This document shows, piece after piece, positions 7,413 to 16,900 of a stretch of DNA of 64,000 bases. Made by a program: the position numbers and the translations under genes. The notes beneath the pieces were generated by a model. That model was not told the DNA's origin. It saw only the letters and a program-made list of their open reading frames with translations, and made no database searches. Origin of the DNA: Microbacterium oxydans (GTDB taxonomy: Bacteria; Actinomycetota; Actinomycetes; Actinomycetales; Microbacteriaceae); the NCBI RefSeq assembly GCF_900095745.1, contig NZ_FMIR01000019.1, positions 620,001-684,000 of the forward strand, read 5' to 3'. How positions within the stretch are numbered: the stretch's first letter is position 1; each line of letters begins with the position of its first letter.

Positions 7413-8753
7413 TCAGCGCTTCTCGAGCTCCTCGGCCACGAGGAACGCCAGCTCCAGCGACTGCATGTGGTTCAGGCGCGGGTCGCACAGGCTCTCGTAA
7501 CGGGTCGCCAGCGCGGCCTCGTCGATCTGCTCCGACCCGCCGAGGCACTCGGTGACGTCATCGCCGGTGAGCTCGACGTGGATCCCGCCGGGGAACGTGC
7601 CGACCGCACGGTGCGCCTCGAAGAAGCCGCGCACCTCGTCGACGACGTCGTCGAAGCGGCGGGTCTTGTATCCGGTCGGAGTGGTGATGCCGTTGCCGTG
7701 CATCGGGTCGGTGACCCACAGCGGCTGTGCGCCGGAGTCACGGACCGCCTCGAGCAGCGGCGGCAGCGCGTCGCGGATCTTGCCCGCGCCCATCCGCGTG
7801 ATGAAGGTGAGTCGACCCGGCTCGCGCTCGGGGTCGAGCTTGTCGATCAGGGCCAGAGCGGTCTCGGGCGTCGTCGACGGCCCGAGCTTCACTCCGATGG
7901 GGTTGCGGATCTTGGAGAAGTAGTCGACGTGCGCGCCGTCGAGCTCACGCGTGCGCTCGCCGATCCAGAGGAAGTGCGCGGAGGTGTTGTACGGGGTGTC
8001 GGTGCGCGAGTCGATGCGCGTCATCGGGCGCTCGTAGTCCATCAGCAGACCCTCGTGGCCGGTGAAGAACTCGACCCGCTTGAGCTCGTCGAAGTCGGCG
8101 CCCGCGGCCTCCATGAACTTGATCGCACGGTCGATCTCGGCCGCCATGCGCTCGTAACGCTGGTTGGCCGGGTTCTGCGCGAAGCCCTTGTTCCACGAGT
8201 GCACCTCGCGAAGGTCGGCGAATCCACCCTGCGTGAACGCGCGGATCAGGTTCAGCGTGGACGCCGCCGTGTGGTACCCCTGCAGCAGGCGAGCAGGGTC
8301 GGCCGTGCGGGAACCCTCGGTGAAGTCGTAGCCATTGACGATGTCGCCGCGGTACGCGGGCAGGGTGACCTCGCCACGCGTCTCGTTGTCGCTGGAGCGC
8401 GGCTTCGCGAACTGACCGGCCATGCGGCCCATCTTGACGATGGGCATCGACGCGCCGTAGGTCAGCACCACAGCCATCTGCAGCACCGTCTTGATTCGGT
8501 TGCGGATCTGCTCGGCAGTCGCTCCCGCGAAGGTCTCGGCGCAGTCTCCGCCCTGCAGGAGGAACGCCTGCCCGGAGGCCGCGCGCGCGAGCCGGTCGCG
8601 GAGGTTGTCGACCTCACCCGCGAACACCAGCGGCGGGAGGCCCGCGATCTGACGGGAGACGTCGGCGACGCGGTCCGCGTCGGGCCACTGCGGCTGCTGC
8701 TTGATGGGAAGCGAGCGCCATGCATCAAGGGCTTCGATGTGGTGCGGGAGCAT
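7413..8753 (-). CDS. aroG: class II 3-deoxy-7-phosphoheptulonate (DAHP) synthase
   Basis: The 446-residue enzyme condenses phosphoenolpyruvate with erythrose 4-phosphate, the first step of the shikimate pathway. Class II hallmarks are FLLQGGDCAETFAG, KMGRMAGQFAKPRS, the FTGHEGLLMDYERP segment and VTDPMHGNG. The metal ligands expected in this class (Cys in GGDCAE, His in MHGN, Glu and Asp near the C-terminus) are present. The ATG at 8753 lies 7 nt after TAGGCT (8761-8766 on the minus strand), so the mRNA is probably leaderless. Its position between the kinase and plsC matches the mycobacterial Rv2178c neighbourhood. Length is normal. Confidence 0.96.
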   Translation of the reverse strand: MLPHHIEALDAWRSLPIKQQPQWPDADRVADVSRQIAGLPPLVFAGEVDNLRDRLARAASGQAFLLQGGDCAETFAGATAEQIRNRIKTVLQMAVVLTYGASMPIVKMGRMAGQFAKPRSSDNETRGEVTLPAYRGDIVNGYDFTEGSRTADPARLLQGYHTAASTLNLIRAFTQGGFADLREVHSWNKGFAQNPANQRYERMAAEIDRAIKFMEAAGADFDELKRVEFFTGHEGLLMDYERPMTRIDSRTDTPYNTSAHFLWIGERTRELDGAHVDYFSKIRNPIGVKLGPSTTPETALALIDKLDPEREPGRLTFITRMGAGKIRDALPPLLEAVRDSGAQPLWVTDPMHGNGITTPTGYKTRRFDDVVDEVRGFFEAHRAVGTFPGGIHVELTGDDVTECLGGSEQIDEAALATRYESLCDPRLNHMQSLELAFLVAEELEKR

Positions 8754-8801
8754 GCGTTCCAGCCTAGTGGTCGCGCGTACCGCCCAGACGCGCGCCGAGG
8801 G

Positions 8802-9491
8802 CTATGTGACGCGGGTCGGGAGGCGGTCTTTGACCGTCGACGCGTAGACGTCCTCGTAGGTCTGCTCGCCGAGCCGCTGCAGGGCCACCATGATCTCGTC
8901 GGTGACCGATCGGAGGATGTAGCGGTCGTTCTCCATGCCCGCGTACCGGGAGAAGTCGAGCGGCTCCCCGATCACGATGCCGACGCGGACGATGCGCGGC
9001 AGGCGCCTGCCGATCGGCATGGCCGTGTCGGTGTCGACCATGATCACGGGGACCACAGGGACCTTCGCCTCGAGCGCCATCCGGGCGATCCCCGTTCGAC
9101 CGCGATATAGCTTGCCGTCGGGGCTGCGCGTGCCCTCGGGGTAGATACCCAGCAGGTCGCCACCGCCGAGGACCTGAAGCCCCGTGTTCAGGGAGGCCTC
9201 AGAGGCCTTGCCGCCGGATCGGTCGATCGGGATCTGGCCGGTGGCCTTCATGAAGAACTTCGTCGCCCAGCCTTTGAGGCCGCGACCGGTGAAGTAGTCG
9301 CTCTTCGCGAGGAATGACATCGAACGGTCGATGACCAGCGGCAGGAAGATGGAATCGGCGAAGGAGAGGTGGTTGCTCGCGAGGATCGCCGCACCGTTCG
9401 CGGGCACGTTGTTCCGCCCCACGATCCAGGGGCGGAAGACACCCTTGACCACGGGGCCGATAACGACGTACTTCATCAGCCAGTAGAACAT
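8802..9491 (-). CDS. 1-acyl-sn-glycerol-3-phosphate acyltransferase family protein (PlsC domain)
   Basis: The 229-residue protein carries the acyltransferase motifs NHLSFAD (NHX4D, catalytic His and Asp), GQIPIDR and YPEGTRSPDG, plus the conserved VVPVIMV strand. The first 20 residues are hydrophobic and fit peripheral membrane attachment. PlsC-type enzymes acylate lysophosphatidate in phospholipid synthesis, although the exact acceptor here is unproven. The ATG at 9491 lies 8 nt after TAGACT on the minus strand, so it is probably leaderless; the longer open frame is not supported. It sits between aroG and the divergent acyl-CoA synthetase, matching the Rv2182c position. Confidence 0.9.
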   Translation of the reverse strand: MFYWLMKYVVIGPVVKGVFRPWIVGRNNVPANGAAILASNHLSFADSIFLPLVIDRSMSFLAKSDYFTGRGLKGWATKFFMKATGQIPIDRSGGKASEASLNTGLQVLGGGDLLGIYPEGTRSPDGKLYRGRTGIARMALEAKVPVVPVIMVDTDTAMPIGRRLPRIVRVGIVIGEPLDFSRYAGMENDRYILRSVTDEIMVALQRLGEQTYEDVYASTVKDRLPTRVT

Positions 9492-9641
9492 CGAGGTGAA
9501 GTCTAGCGCCGCCGTGCCCCGCGCCTGGAAGTTCTCGACTTCTCCGCCGCAGGAGCGACTGAGTCTCACCTCGGGCGCGACTCGATTCCATGCCCTACAC
9601 TCGAAGGACACCCGTGCCCGACCGGTACCGAAGGAGCTGCC

Positions 9642-11474
9642 GTGGTCCAGTTTGAAGTCCCCGCGATCGTCCCCGCCGATCCCGACGCGAACGTCGCCGA
9701 CCTGCTGGTGAAGCGCGTCGAAGCCACTCCGGATCGTGCGCTCTTCTCCGTGCCCGACGGCGACGGCTGGCGCGACATCTCCGCAGCCGACTTCCAGACG
9801 GCCGTCGTCGCTCTGGCGAAGGGCTTCGCCGCGGCCGGCATCCAACCCGGCGAGAAGGTCGGCTTCCTCGCACGCACGACGTACGAGTGGACGCTCGTGG
9901 ATTTCGCGCTCTTCTACGCCGGCGCGGTGATGGTGCCGATCTACGAGACCAGCTCACCGTCGCAGATCCAGTGGATCCTCGAAGACTCCGGCGCGATCGC
10001 TCTGATCGTGGAGACCTCCGAGCACTTCGCCCGCGTCGATGAGGTGCGCGGGGACCTGCCGCTGCTCCGCGAGGTCTGGCAGCTGCACCTCGGGGCCATC
10101 GACACCCTGACCGCTCAGGGCGCCTCGGTGACCGATGCAGAGATCGAACGACGCCGCACCCTCGCCGTCGGTTCCGACATCGCGACACTCATTTATACCT
10201 CCGGCTCGACCGGGCGGCCGAAGGGGTGCGTGCTCACGCACAGCAACTTCGTCGAGCTGTCCCGCAACTCGGCCAAGGCGCTCGACGCCGTCGTACAGAC
10301 CCCCGGCGCTTCCACGCTGCTCTTCATCACCACGGCGCACGTGTTCGCGCGCTTCATCTCGATCCTCGACATCCACGCCGGGGTGCGCACCGGTCACCAG
10401 CCGGATACGCGCCAGCTCCTGCCCGCGCTCGGCTCGTTCAAGCCGACCTTCCTCCTCGCGGTACCCCGTGTGTTCGAGAAGGTCTACAACTCGGCTGAGC
10501 AGAAGGCCGAGGCCGGAGGCAAGGGCAAGATCTTCCGCGCCGCGGCCGACGTCGCCATCGAGCACTCGAAGCTGCTCGAGGCCGGCAAGAAGATCCCGTT
10601 CGGGATGAAGCTCAAGTTCGCCCTCTTCAACAAGCTCGTCTACAGCAAGCTCCGCGAGGCGATGGGCGGCAACGTCGTGTACGCCGTCTCGGGCTCCGCT
10701 CCCCTGGGCTCGCGCCTCGGCCACTTCTTCCACAGCCTCGGCGTGGTCATCCTCGAGGGATACGGTCTGACCGAGACGACGGCACCCGCGACGGTGAACC
10801 TGGCGGACAAGTCGAAGATCGGCACCGTCGGCCCTGCGCTCCCGGGTGTGGGCGTGCGCCTCGCCGACGACGGCGAGATCGAAGTGCGCGGCATCAACGT
10901 GTTCAAGGAGTACTGGAACAACCCCGAGGCGACGGCGGAGGCCTTCAGCGAGGGCGGCTGGTTCCACACCGGCGACATCGGCAGCTTCGACTCCGAGGGC
11001 TTCCTCACGATCACCGGACGCAAGAAGGAGATCATCGTCACGGCCGGCGGCAAGAACGTCGCTCCCGCCGCGCTCGAGGACCCGATCCGCGCCAACCCGA
11101 TCATCGGTCAGGTCGTCGTGGTGGGCGACCAGCGTCCGTTCATCTCGGCGCTCATCACCCTCGACCCCGAGATGCTCCCGACCTGGCTCGCGAACAACGG
11201 TCTCGAGGCGAAGATGTCGCTCGAGGACGCGTCGAAGAACGCCGCTGTCCGCGCCGAGGTGCAGCGAGCGGTGGACATCGCGAACGCCCACGTCTCGCGT
11301 GCAGAGTCGATCCGGAAGTTCACGATCCTCGACTCGGAGTGGACGGAGGCTTCCGGCCACCTGACGCCGAAGCTCTCGATCAAGCGCAACGTCATCATGA
11401 ACGACTTCGCCGACGAGATCATCGCGATCTACGACGAGCCCGTCGCCACGACGAACGTGGCAATCGGCGGCTGA
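9642..11474 (+). CDS. long-chain fatty acid-CoA ligase (FadD15-like)
   Basis: The 610-residue AMP-forming ligase activates fatty acids through an acyl-adenylate to acyl-CoA. The P-loop-like motif YTSGSTGRPKGC is near residue 187. GYGLTETTAP, GWFHTGDIG and the linker/C-terminal GRKKEIIVTAGGKNVAP follow in the expected order. The GTG start has a strong AAGGAG Shine-Dalgarno (9631-9636), and a -10 TACACT lies at 9596-9601. It is divergent from plsC, so acyl activation and acyl transfer genes share one intergenic region. The order resembles Rv2182c to Rv2187. Chain-length preference is not visible. Confidence 0.94.
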   Translation: MVQFEVPAIVPADPDANVADLLVKRVEATPDRALFSVPDGDGWRDISAADFQTAVVALAKGFAAAGIQPGEKVGFLARTTYEWTLVDFALFYAGAVMVPIYETSSPSQIQWILEDSGAIALIVETSEHFARVDEVRGDLPLLREVWQLHLGAIDTLTAQGASVTDAEIERRRTLAVGSDIATLIYTSGSTGRPKGCVLTHSNFVELSRNSAKALDAVVQTPGASTLLFITTAHVFARFISILDIHAGVRTGHQPDTRQLLPALGSFKPTFLLAVPRVFEKVYNSAEQKAEAGGKGKIFRAAADVAIEHSKLLEAGKKIPFGMKLKFALFNKLVYSKLREAMGGNVVYAVSGSAPLGSRLGHFFHSLGVVILEGYGLTETTAPATVNLADKSKIGTVGPALPGVGVRLADDGEIEVRGINVFKEYWNNPEATAEAFSEGGWFHTGDIGSFDSEGFLTITGRKKEIIVTAGGKNVAPAALEDPIRANPIIGQVVVVGDQRPFISALITLDPEMLPTWLANNGLEAKMSLEDASKNAAVRAEVQRAVDIANAHVSRAESIRKFTILDSEWTEASGHLTPKLSIKRNVIMNDFADEIIAIYDEPVATTNVAIGG

Positions 11475-11482
11475 CACTCCGA

Positions 11483-11526
11483 CGCACGAAGAAGGGCCCC
11501 GCTCGCGCGGGGCCCTTCTTCGTGCG
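11483..11526. terminator. bidirectional terminator between fadD and def
   Basis: CGCACGAAGAAGGGCCCCGC and its exact complement surround a TCGC loop. The 20-bp stem lies 9 bp after the ligase stop and 2 bp before the def stop, so it serves both convergent genes. Confidence 0.9.
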
Positions 11527-11527
11527 T

Positions 11528-12019
11528 TCAGAACCAGGCGCTCTCGCGGACCTCTCGCATGGCGAGCTTGCGGGTCTCCGGGTCGAGCCGGGTCAGGAAC
11601 AGCTTGCCATCGAGGTGATCGGTCTCGTGCTGCAGCGCCTGGGCGAGTAGACCCTCACCCTCGAGCACCACCGGCTCGCCGTCGAGGTCGATGCCCTCGA
11701 CGCGGGCCCACGGGTAGCGCTGGGCATCATGCCAGAGTCCGGGAACCGAGAGGCATCCCTCCCCCGTCGGCTGGGGCTCACCACGAACCTCGGTGAGGAC
11801 GGGGTTGAGAACGTATCCGATGTCGCCGTCGATGTTGTAGCTGAAGGCGCGGAGCGCGACACCGATCTGCGGCGCGGCGACGCCTGCACGTCCGGGGAGC
11901 TCGACGGTGTCGACGAGGTCGGCCACGAGGGCCCGCACACCGTCGTCGATCTCGTCTATCGGCGCGCAGACGCTGCGCAGAACCGGGTCGCCGAAGATGC
12001 GGATCTCACGTACCGCCAT
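11528..12019 (-). CDS. def: peptide deformylase
   Basis: The 163-residue metalloenzyme removes the N-formyl group from nascent proteins. All three motifs are intact: GVAAPQIG (46-53), EGCLSVPG (87-94, Cys metal ligand) and QHETDHLDG (130-138, two His ligands and the catalytic Glu). The ATG shares one base with the stop of the preceding MinD/ParA-like gene (TGATG), so the two are translationally coupled. Length is normal for a type I deformylase. Confidence 0.97.
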   Translation of the reverse strand: MAVREIRIFGDPVLRSVCAPIDEIDDGVRALVADLVDTVELPGRAGVAAPQIGVALRAFSYNIDGDIGYVLNPVLTEVRGEPQPTGEGCLSVPGLWHDAQRYPWARVEGIDLDGEPVVLEGEGLLAQALQHETDHLDGKLFLTRLDPETRKLAMREVRESAWF

Positions 12020-13881
12020 CAGGCAGCCTTCGCCCGCAGGCCCTCGACCAGGAGTGCTGCCAACTCACGGGCCGCGATCCGGGTCTCCGGGAGCAGGTTC
12101 GCGAACACGATCGTGCCTCCGCCGGCGATCTGCGGGTCGTAGGGGACGCGGACGACGCTGCGGGCACGGGTGGCGAAGTGCGCCTGCAGTTCGTTCAGCC
12201 GCACCAGCGGGGTTCCCGGCGTCGACTGGTTGAGAACCACGATCGCGTCGCGCGCCTGCTCCGCATAGCCGTTGGTCTCGAGCCAGGTGAGCGTCTCGGA
12301 GGCCAGCCGGGCCTCGTCGACGCTGAGCCCCGAGACGATGACGATCTGATCCGCGAGATCGAGGGTCGCCGACATCACGGAGTGGACGATGCCGGTTCCC
12401 GTGTCCGTCAGGACCAGAGAGTAATAGTGTGCGGCGACACCGGCGACATCGCGGTAGTCGCTGTCGCTGAAGGCCTCGGCGATACGCGGGTCGGAGTCGG
12501 AGGCGAGCACGTCGAGTCGTGTCGCGTCTCTGGCGACGATGGCCGAGATGTCGTGGTATCCCTTGACGTCGTCGTGGATGCGGACGAGGTCGCGCACGGA
12601 CTTGCTGTGGTGCGGACGCACGATGCGCTCAGCGAGCGTGCCCCGATCGGGGTTGGCGTCGACAGCGATCACACGATCCTCGCGCGCGTCGGCCAGAGCC
12701 ATGCCGAGCAGCGCGGTGATCGTCGTCTTGCCGACTCCCCCCTTGCGCGACAGCACGGGAACGAACCGCGCTCCGCCGGCGAGCGGAGCGGCGATCCTCG
12801 CCGACAGGGCCTTGCGCTCGCGTGCACGACGTCCGTCTCCGATGTTGATGCGACGCCCCGAGACGGCATAGAGGAAGTGGCTCCATGCGCCTTCCGGTTC
12901 GGGCTTCGCGAGCCGGTGCGGGTCGAGCAGCCGGTCCGCGGTCAGAAGGTCGGCGGATTCCCTCGAGGCGTCGCCCAGGTCGTCCAGGCGTTTGGATGTG
13001 AGCGTGACGTCAACTCGCGGAGCGGGCCGGACCGGCTGGGATGCGACGGACTTCTTCTCATCGGGAGTGGACACGGACCTGTTCTCCTTCTCGACGGATG
13101 CTCGCGCGGGCACGGATGCCGCGGGCACGGATGCCGCGGGCGCGGATGCCGCGGGCGCGGATGCGGCAGGCGCCGGTGCGACGTCGGCCTTCGCTCTCGC
13201 GAGGAAGCGCTCCGCCGTCGCCGCCTCTTGGGACTGCTCGCCGTCGTCGTCCGGCGTATCCACGAGCGCGGTGGTGTCGGGCTCATCGACGACCACGGCA
13301 TCGATGATGTTCTCGGAGCGCGGATGGACGAGCGGAGGCGAAGCCACCGGGGTCTCGTCGATCGCGGCGGCATGGACGACCGACGGCTCGACGACCTCGG
13401 CCTCGGGCTCGGGCTCGGGCTCGAGCTCAGCCTCGTCGACCCCAGGCTCCTCTACCGCGGTCTCGTCGGCCGCCCTCGCGGGACGCCCGAGATCTTCGAC
13501 CTTCTTCGGAGCCGGGACCGGGGTCAGAGTCGGGGTCTTCGCCGCTGCCTTCTGCTTCTTCGGCTTCTTCGCGGCGTCCGGACGCTCGGTCCGAGCAGCG
13601 GTCACCTCCGCGGCGGGCGCTCCCGATGCCAACGGCTTCGCCGTGGACGCCGGCTCCACCTCGGACTGCACGGCAACGGGCGGGTCGATCACGAGGTCGC
13701 CGACGACCTCTCCCTCGACGACCCCGTCGTCGGTGAGGTCGTCGTCCTCGTCCTTGGGCAGCGTCACACTGACCTGTGCGGTCCCGCCGAGGATGCCGAT
13801 ACCGGCCGTGTCGAGCGACGCGGCCTCATCGAGCACCCCCAGCGGGCTCTCCTCGGGGTCGGTGATGTTCTTCGGTGTCAC
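12019..13881 (-). CDS. MinD/ParA-like ATPase with long disordered N-terminus
   Basis: The 620-residue protein has a C-terminal (about 375-620) deviant Walker A ATPase domain with SRKGGVGKTT, VIAVDANPDRGTLAERIV and VLTDTGTGI. The first 370 residues are acidic and rich in Ala, Pro, Glu and Val, with no recognisable domain, and include an APAAS repeat encoded by a 15-bp tandem array. Similar MinD-like proteins with disordered tails occur in Actinobacteria near ESX secretion or polar-growth genes, but no such genes are present here. The GTG at 13881 has a GGAGCGACATC ribosome site. It is coupled to def. The cargo or partner is unknown. Confidence 0.8.
   Translation of the reverse strand: MTPKNITDPEESPLGVLDEAASLDTAGIGILGGTAQVSVTLPKDEDDDLTDDGVVEGEVVGDLVIDPPVAVQSEVEPASTAKPLASGAPAAEVTAARTERPDAAKKPKKQKAAAKTPTLTPVPAPKKVEDLGRPARAADETAVEEPGVDEAELEPEPEPEAEVVEPSVVHAAAIDETPVASPPLVHPRSENIIDAVVVDEPDTTALVDTPDDDGEQSQEAATAERFLARAKADVAPAPAASAPAASAPAASVPAASVPARASVEKENRSVSTPDEKKSVASQPVRPAPRVDVTLTSKRLDDLGDASRESADLLTADRLLDPHRLAKPEPEGAWSHFLYAVSGRRINIGDGRRARERKALSARIAAPLAGGARFVPVLSRKGGVGKTTITALLGMALADAREDRVIAVDANPDRGTLAERIVRPHHSKSVRDLVRIHDDVKGYHDISAIVARDATRLDVLASDSDPRIAEAFSDSDYRDVAGVAAHYYSLVLTDTGTGIVHSVMSATLDLADQIVIVSGLSVDEARLASETLTWLETNGYAEQARDAIVVLNQSTPGTPLVRLNELQAHFATRARSVVRVPYDPQIAGGGTIVFANLLPETRIAARELAALLVEGLRAKAA
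13106..13165. repeat. 15-bp in-frame tandem repeat, four copies
   Basis: Copies of GCGGGCRCGGATGCC begin at 13106, 13121, 13136 and 13151 with only one or two changes. The unit is a multiple of three and encodes the PAASV/PAASA repeat in the disordered region of the MinD-like protein, so copy-number change would keep the frame. Confidence 0.85.
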
Positions 13882-13897
13882 GATGTCGCTCCCAGCC

Positions 13898-13945
13898 TGT
13901 GCGGGCCTCGGGTTGCGCACACGGTGCGCAGGCCTCGCCCGCACA
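13898..13945 (-). terminator. hairpin after pyruvate carboxylase
   Basis: TGTGCGGGC (13898-13906) pairs with GCCCGCACA (13937-13945). An inner stem, GCGCAC-ACG-GTGCGC, is closed by further pairing. It begins 3 bp past the pyc stop on the minus strand. Confidence 0.7.
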
Positions 13946-13948
13946 AGG

Positions 13949-16900
13949 TTAGTGCGCGGGGCGGATCACGACCAAAAGATCTCCGGCATCCACCTGCTGC
14001 GTCTCGGCGATCGCATGGCGCTCGATGACGCCGTCGACGGGCGCGGTGATGGCCGCTTCCATCTTCATCGCCTCGATCGACGCGACCGGCTCCCCGGCCC
14101 GGACGGCCGCGCCGACCTCGGCCTTCAGGGTCACGACGCCGGAGAACGGCGCCGCGACCTGCCCGGGAACAGAGGTGTCCGCCTTCTCGACCTCGTGCGC
14201 GTCGACGACGATGGAGCGATCTCGCACGAACACGGGGCGGAGCTGTCCGTTGAGCGTCGTCATCACGGTCCGCATGCCCTTGTCGTCCGCCTCACCGATG
14301 GCCTCGATGCCGACGTAGAGCTGCACACCGCGATCGATCTCGATCATGTGCTCCTGCCCCGCCACCAAGCCGTAGAGGTAGTCGCTGGTGTCGAGCACCG
14401 AGAGATCGCCGAACAACTCGCGGCGCTCCGCGAACTCCGCGCTCGGCCCGGGGAACAGCAGGGTGTTCAGTCGTGTCCGTCGCTCGGCGCTGGTACCGGC
14501 GAGTGCCGCCTCGTCCTCCACCGTGATGTCCGTGAGGCCGACCCGCACCGAGCGTCCGGCGAGAACCTTCGTCCGGAAAGGCTCCGGCCACCCGCCGGGC
14601 AGGTCGCCGAGCTCGCCCGCCATGAAGCCGACGACCGAATCCGGCACGTCGTACTTCTCCGGGTTGGCCTCGAAGTCGGCGGGATCCGCCTTCACGGCTG
14701 CGAGGTGAAGGGCCAGGTCGCCCACGACCTTCGAGGAGGGAGTCACCTTGGGCACGCGCCCGAGGATCCGGTCGGCGGCGGCGTACATGTCCTCGATGAG
14801 TTCGAAGTCGTCCGCGAGACCCAGCGCCTTCGCCTGCTGACGCAGATTCGACAGCTGACCGCCGGGGATCTCGTGGTGGTAGACGCGTCCCGTCGGTCCC
14901 GGAAGCCCGGACTCGAACGGAGCGTACGCCCGACGCACCGCTTCCCAGTAAGGCTCGAGGTCGGACACGCCGTCGAGCGAGATCCCGCTGTCCCGCTCGG
15001 TGTGCGCGAGAGCTGCGACGAGCGACGACAGGGACGGCTGGCTCGTGGTGCCGGACAGGGGTGCCGACGCGGCATCCACCGCATCGACGCCGACGGCGCT
15101 GGCCGCGAGGAGCGTGGCCAGCTGACCGCCTGGAGTGTCGTGCGTGTGCAGGTGCACCGGGAGGTCGAACCGCTCACGCAGCGCCGCGACGAGCTTCGCG
15201 GCGGCCGCGGGGCGCAGCAGACCCGCCATGTCCTTGATCGCGATGATGTGCGCGCCCGCCTCGACGATCTGGTCGGCGAGGCGCAGGTAGTAGTCGAGCG
15301 TGTAGAGGTCTTCTGCGGGGTCGAGCAGGTCGCCGGTGTAGCAGAGCGCCACCTCGGCGACGGCCGTGCCGGTCTTGCGGACGGCCTCGATGGCCGGGCG
15401 CATCTGCTCCACATCGTTGAGCGCGTCGAAGATGCGGAAGATGTCGACGCCGCTGGCGGCCGCCTCCGCGACGAATGCCTCGGTGACCGCCGTCGGGTAC
15501 GGCGTGTAGCCGACCGTGTTGCGCCCACGCAGGAGCATCTGGATCGCCACGTTCGGCAACGCGGCACGCAGCTTGTCGAGGCGCTCCCACGGGTCCTCGC
15601 CGAGGAACCGCAGGGCGACGTCGTAGGTCGCGCCGCCCCAGGCCTCGACGGACAGCAGTCCAGGGGTCAGCCGCGCCAGGTACGGAGCGGCCGCAACGAG
15701 GTCCTTCGTGCGGACCCGCGTCGCCAGGAGGGACTGGTGCGCATCGCGGAAGGTGGTGTCGGTGATCGCCAACGCGGTCTGCTCGCGAAGACTGCGCACG
15801 AAGCCCTCCGGCCCGAGTTCGAGAAGCCGCTGACGAGAGCCGGCCGGCGGTTCCGTGGTCAGATCGACCGTCGGCAGCTTCGACGAGGGATCGATCACTC
15901 CCGGGTGGGCGCCGTGCGGCTTGTTGACGGTGACGTCGACCAGCCAGTTCAAGTACTTCGTGCCGCGGTCCTTCGACACCCGGCCGCGCAGCAGCTCGGG
16001 CCGCTCGTCGATGAACGAGGTGCTCACATCGCCCGCGATGAACGCGTCATCCTCCAGCAGTGCCTGCAGGAAGGGGATGTTGGTGGAGACGCCGCGGATG
16101 CGGAACTCCGCCAGTGCGCGACGCGCGCGGGCGACAGCTGCGGGGAAGTCGCGACCACGGCAGGTCAGCTTCGCCAGCATGGAGTCGAAGTGCGGGCTGA
16201 TCTGTGCCCCTTGGTGCACGGTTCCGCCGTCGAGACGGATGCCGGCGCCGCCGGGCGAGCGGTAGGTCGTGATCTTTCCGGTGTCGGGACGGAAGCCCTG
16301 CGTCGGGTCCTCCGTCGTGATCCGGCACTGCAGCGCCGCGCCCCGCAGATGCAGGTTCTCCTGCTGCAGGCCGAGGTCGGCGAGGGTCTGACCGGAAGCG
16401 ATGCGCATCTGGCTCTGCACGAGGTCGACATCGGTGACCTCCTCGGTGACCGTGTGCTCCACCTGGATGCGCGGGTTCATCTCGATGAAGACGACCTCGC
16501 CCGTGCGCTCCCCCGCCGTCTCGAGCAGGAACTCGACCGTGCCGGCGTTCTCGTAGCCGATGGACCGTGCGAACGCGACCGCGTACCCGTGCAGCGCGGT
16601 GCGGACGCTGTCGTCGAGGTTCGGAGCCGGAGCGATCTCGACGACCTTCTGGTGACGCCGCTGCACCGAGCAGTCGCGCTCGAACAGGTGAACGGTCTCG
16701 CCGGTCTTGTCGGCGAGGATCTGCACCTCGATGTGCCGCGGTCGCATGACCGCCTGTTCGAGGAACATCCGGGCGTCTCCGAAGGCGCTGGCCGCCTCGC
16801 GCATCGCCTCGGCCAGCGCGGGGGCGAGATCGCCGGAGGTCTCGACACGGCGCATGCCGCGACCGCCGCCGCCGGCGACCGCCTTGGCGAAGAGCGGGAA

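Noticed and set aside
13106..13165. possible CRISPR-like array
   Set aside because: Units are 15 bp, adjacent without spacers and in frame in a coding sequence; it is a protein tandem repeat.
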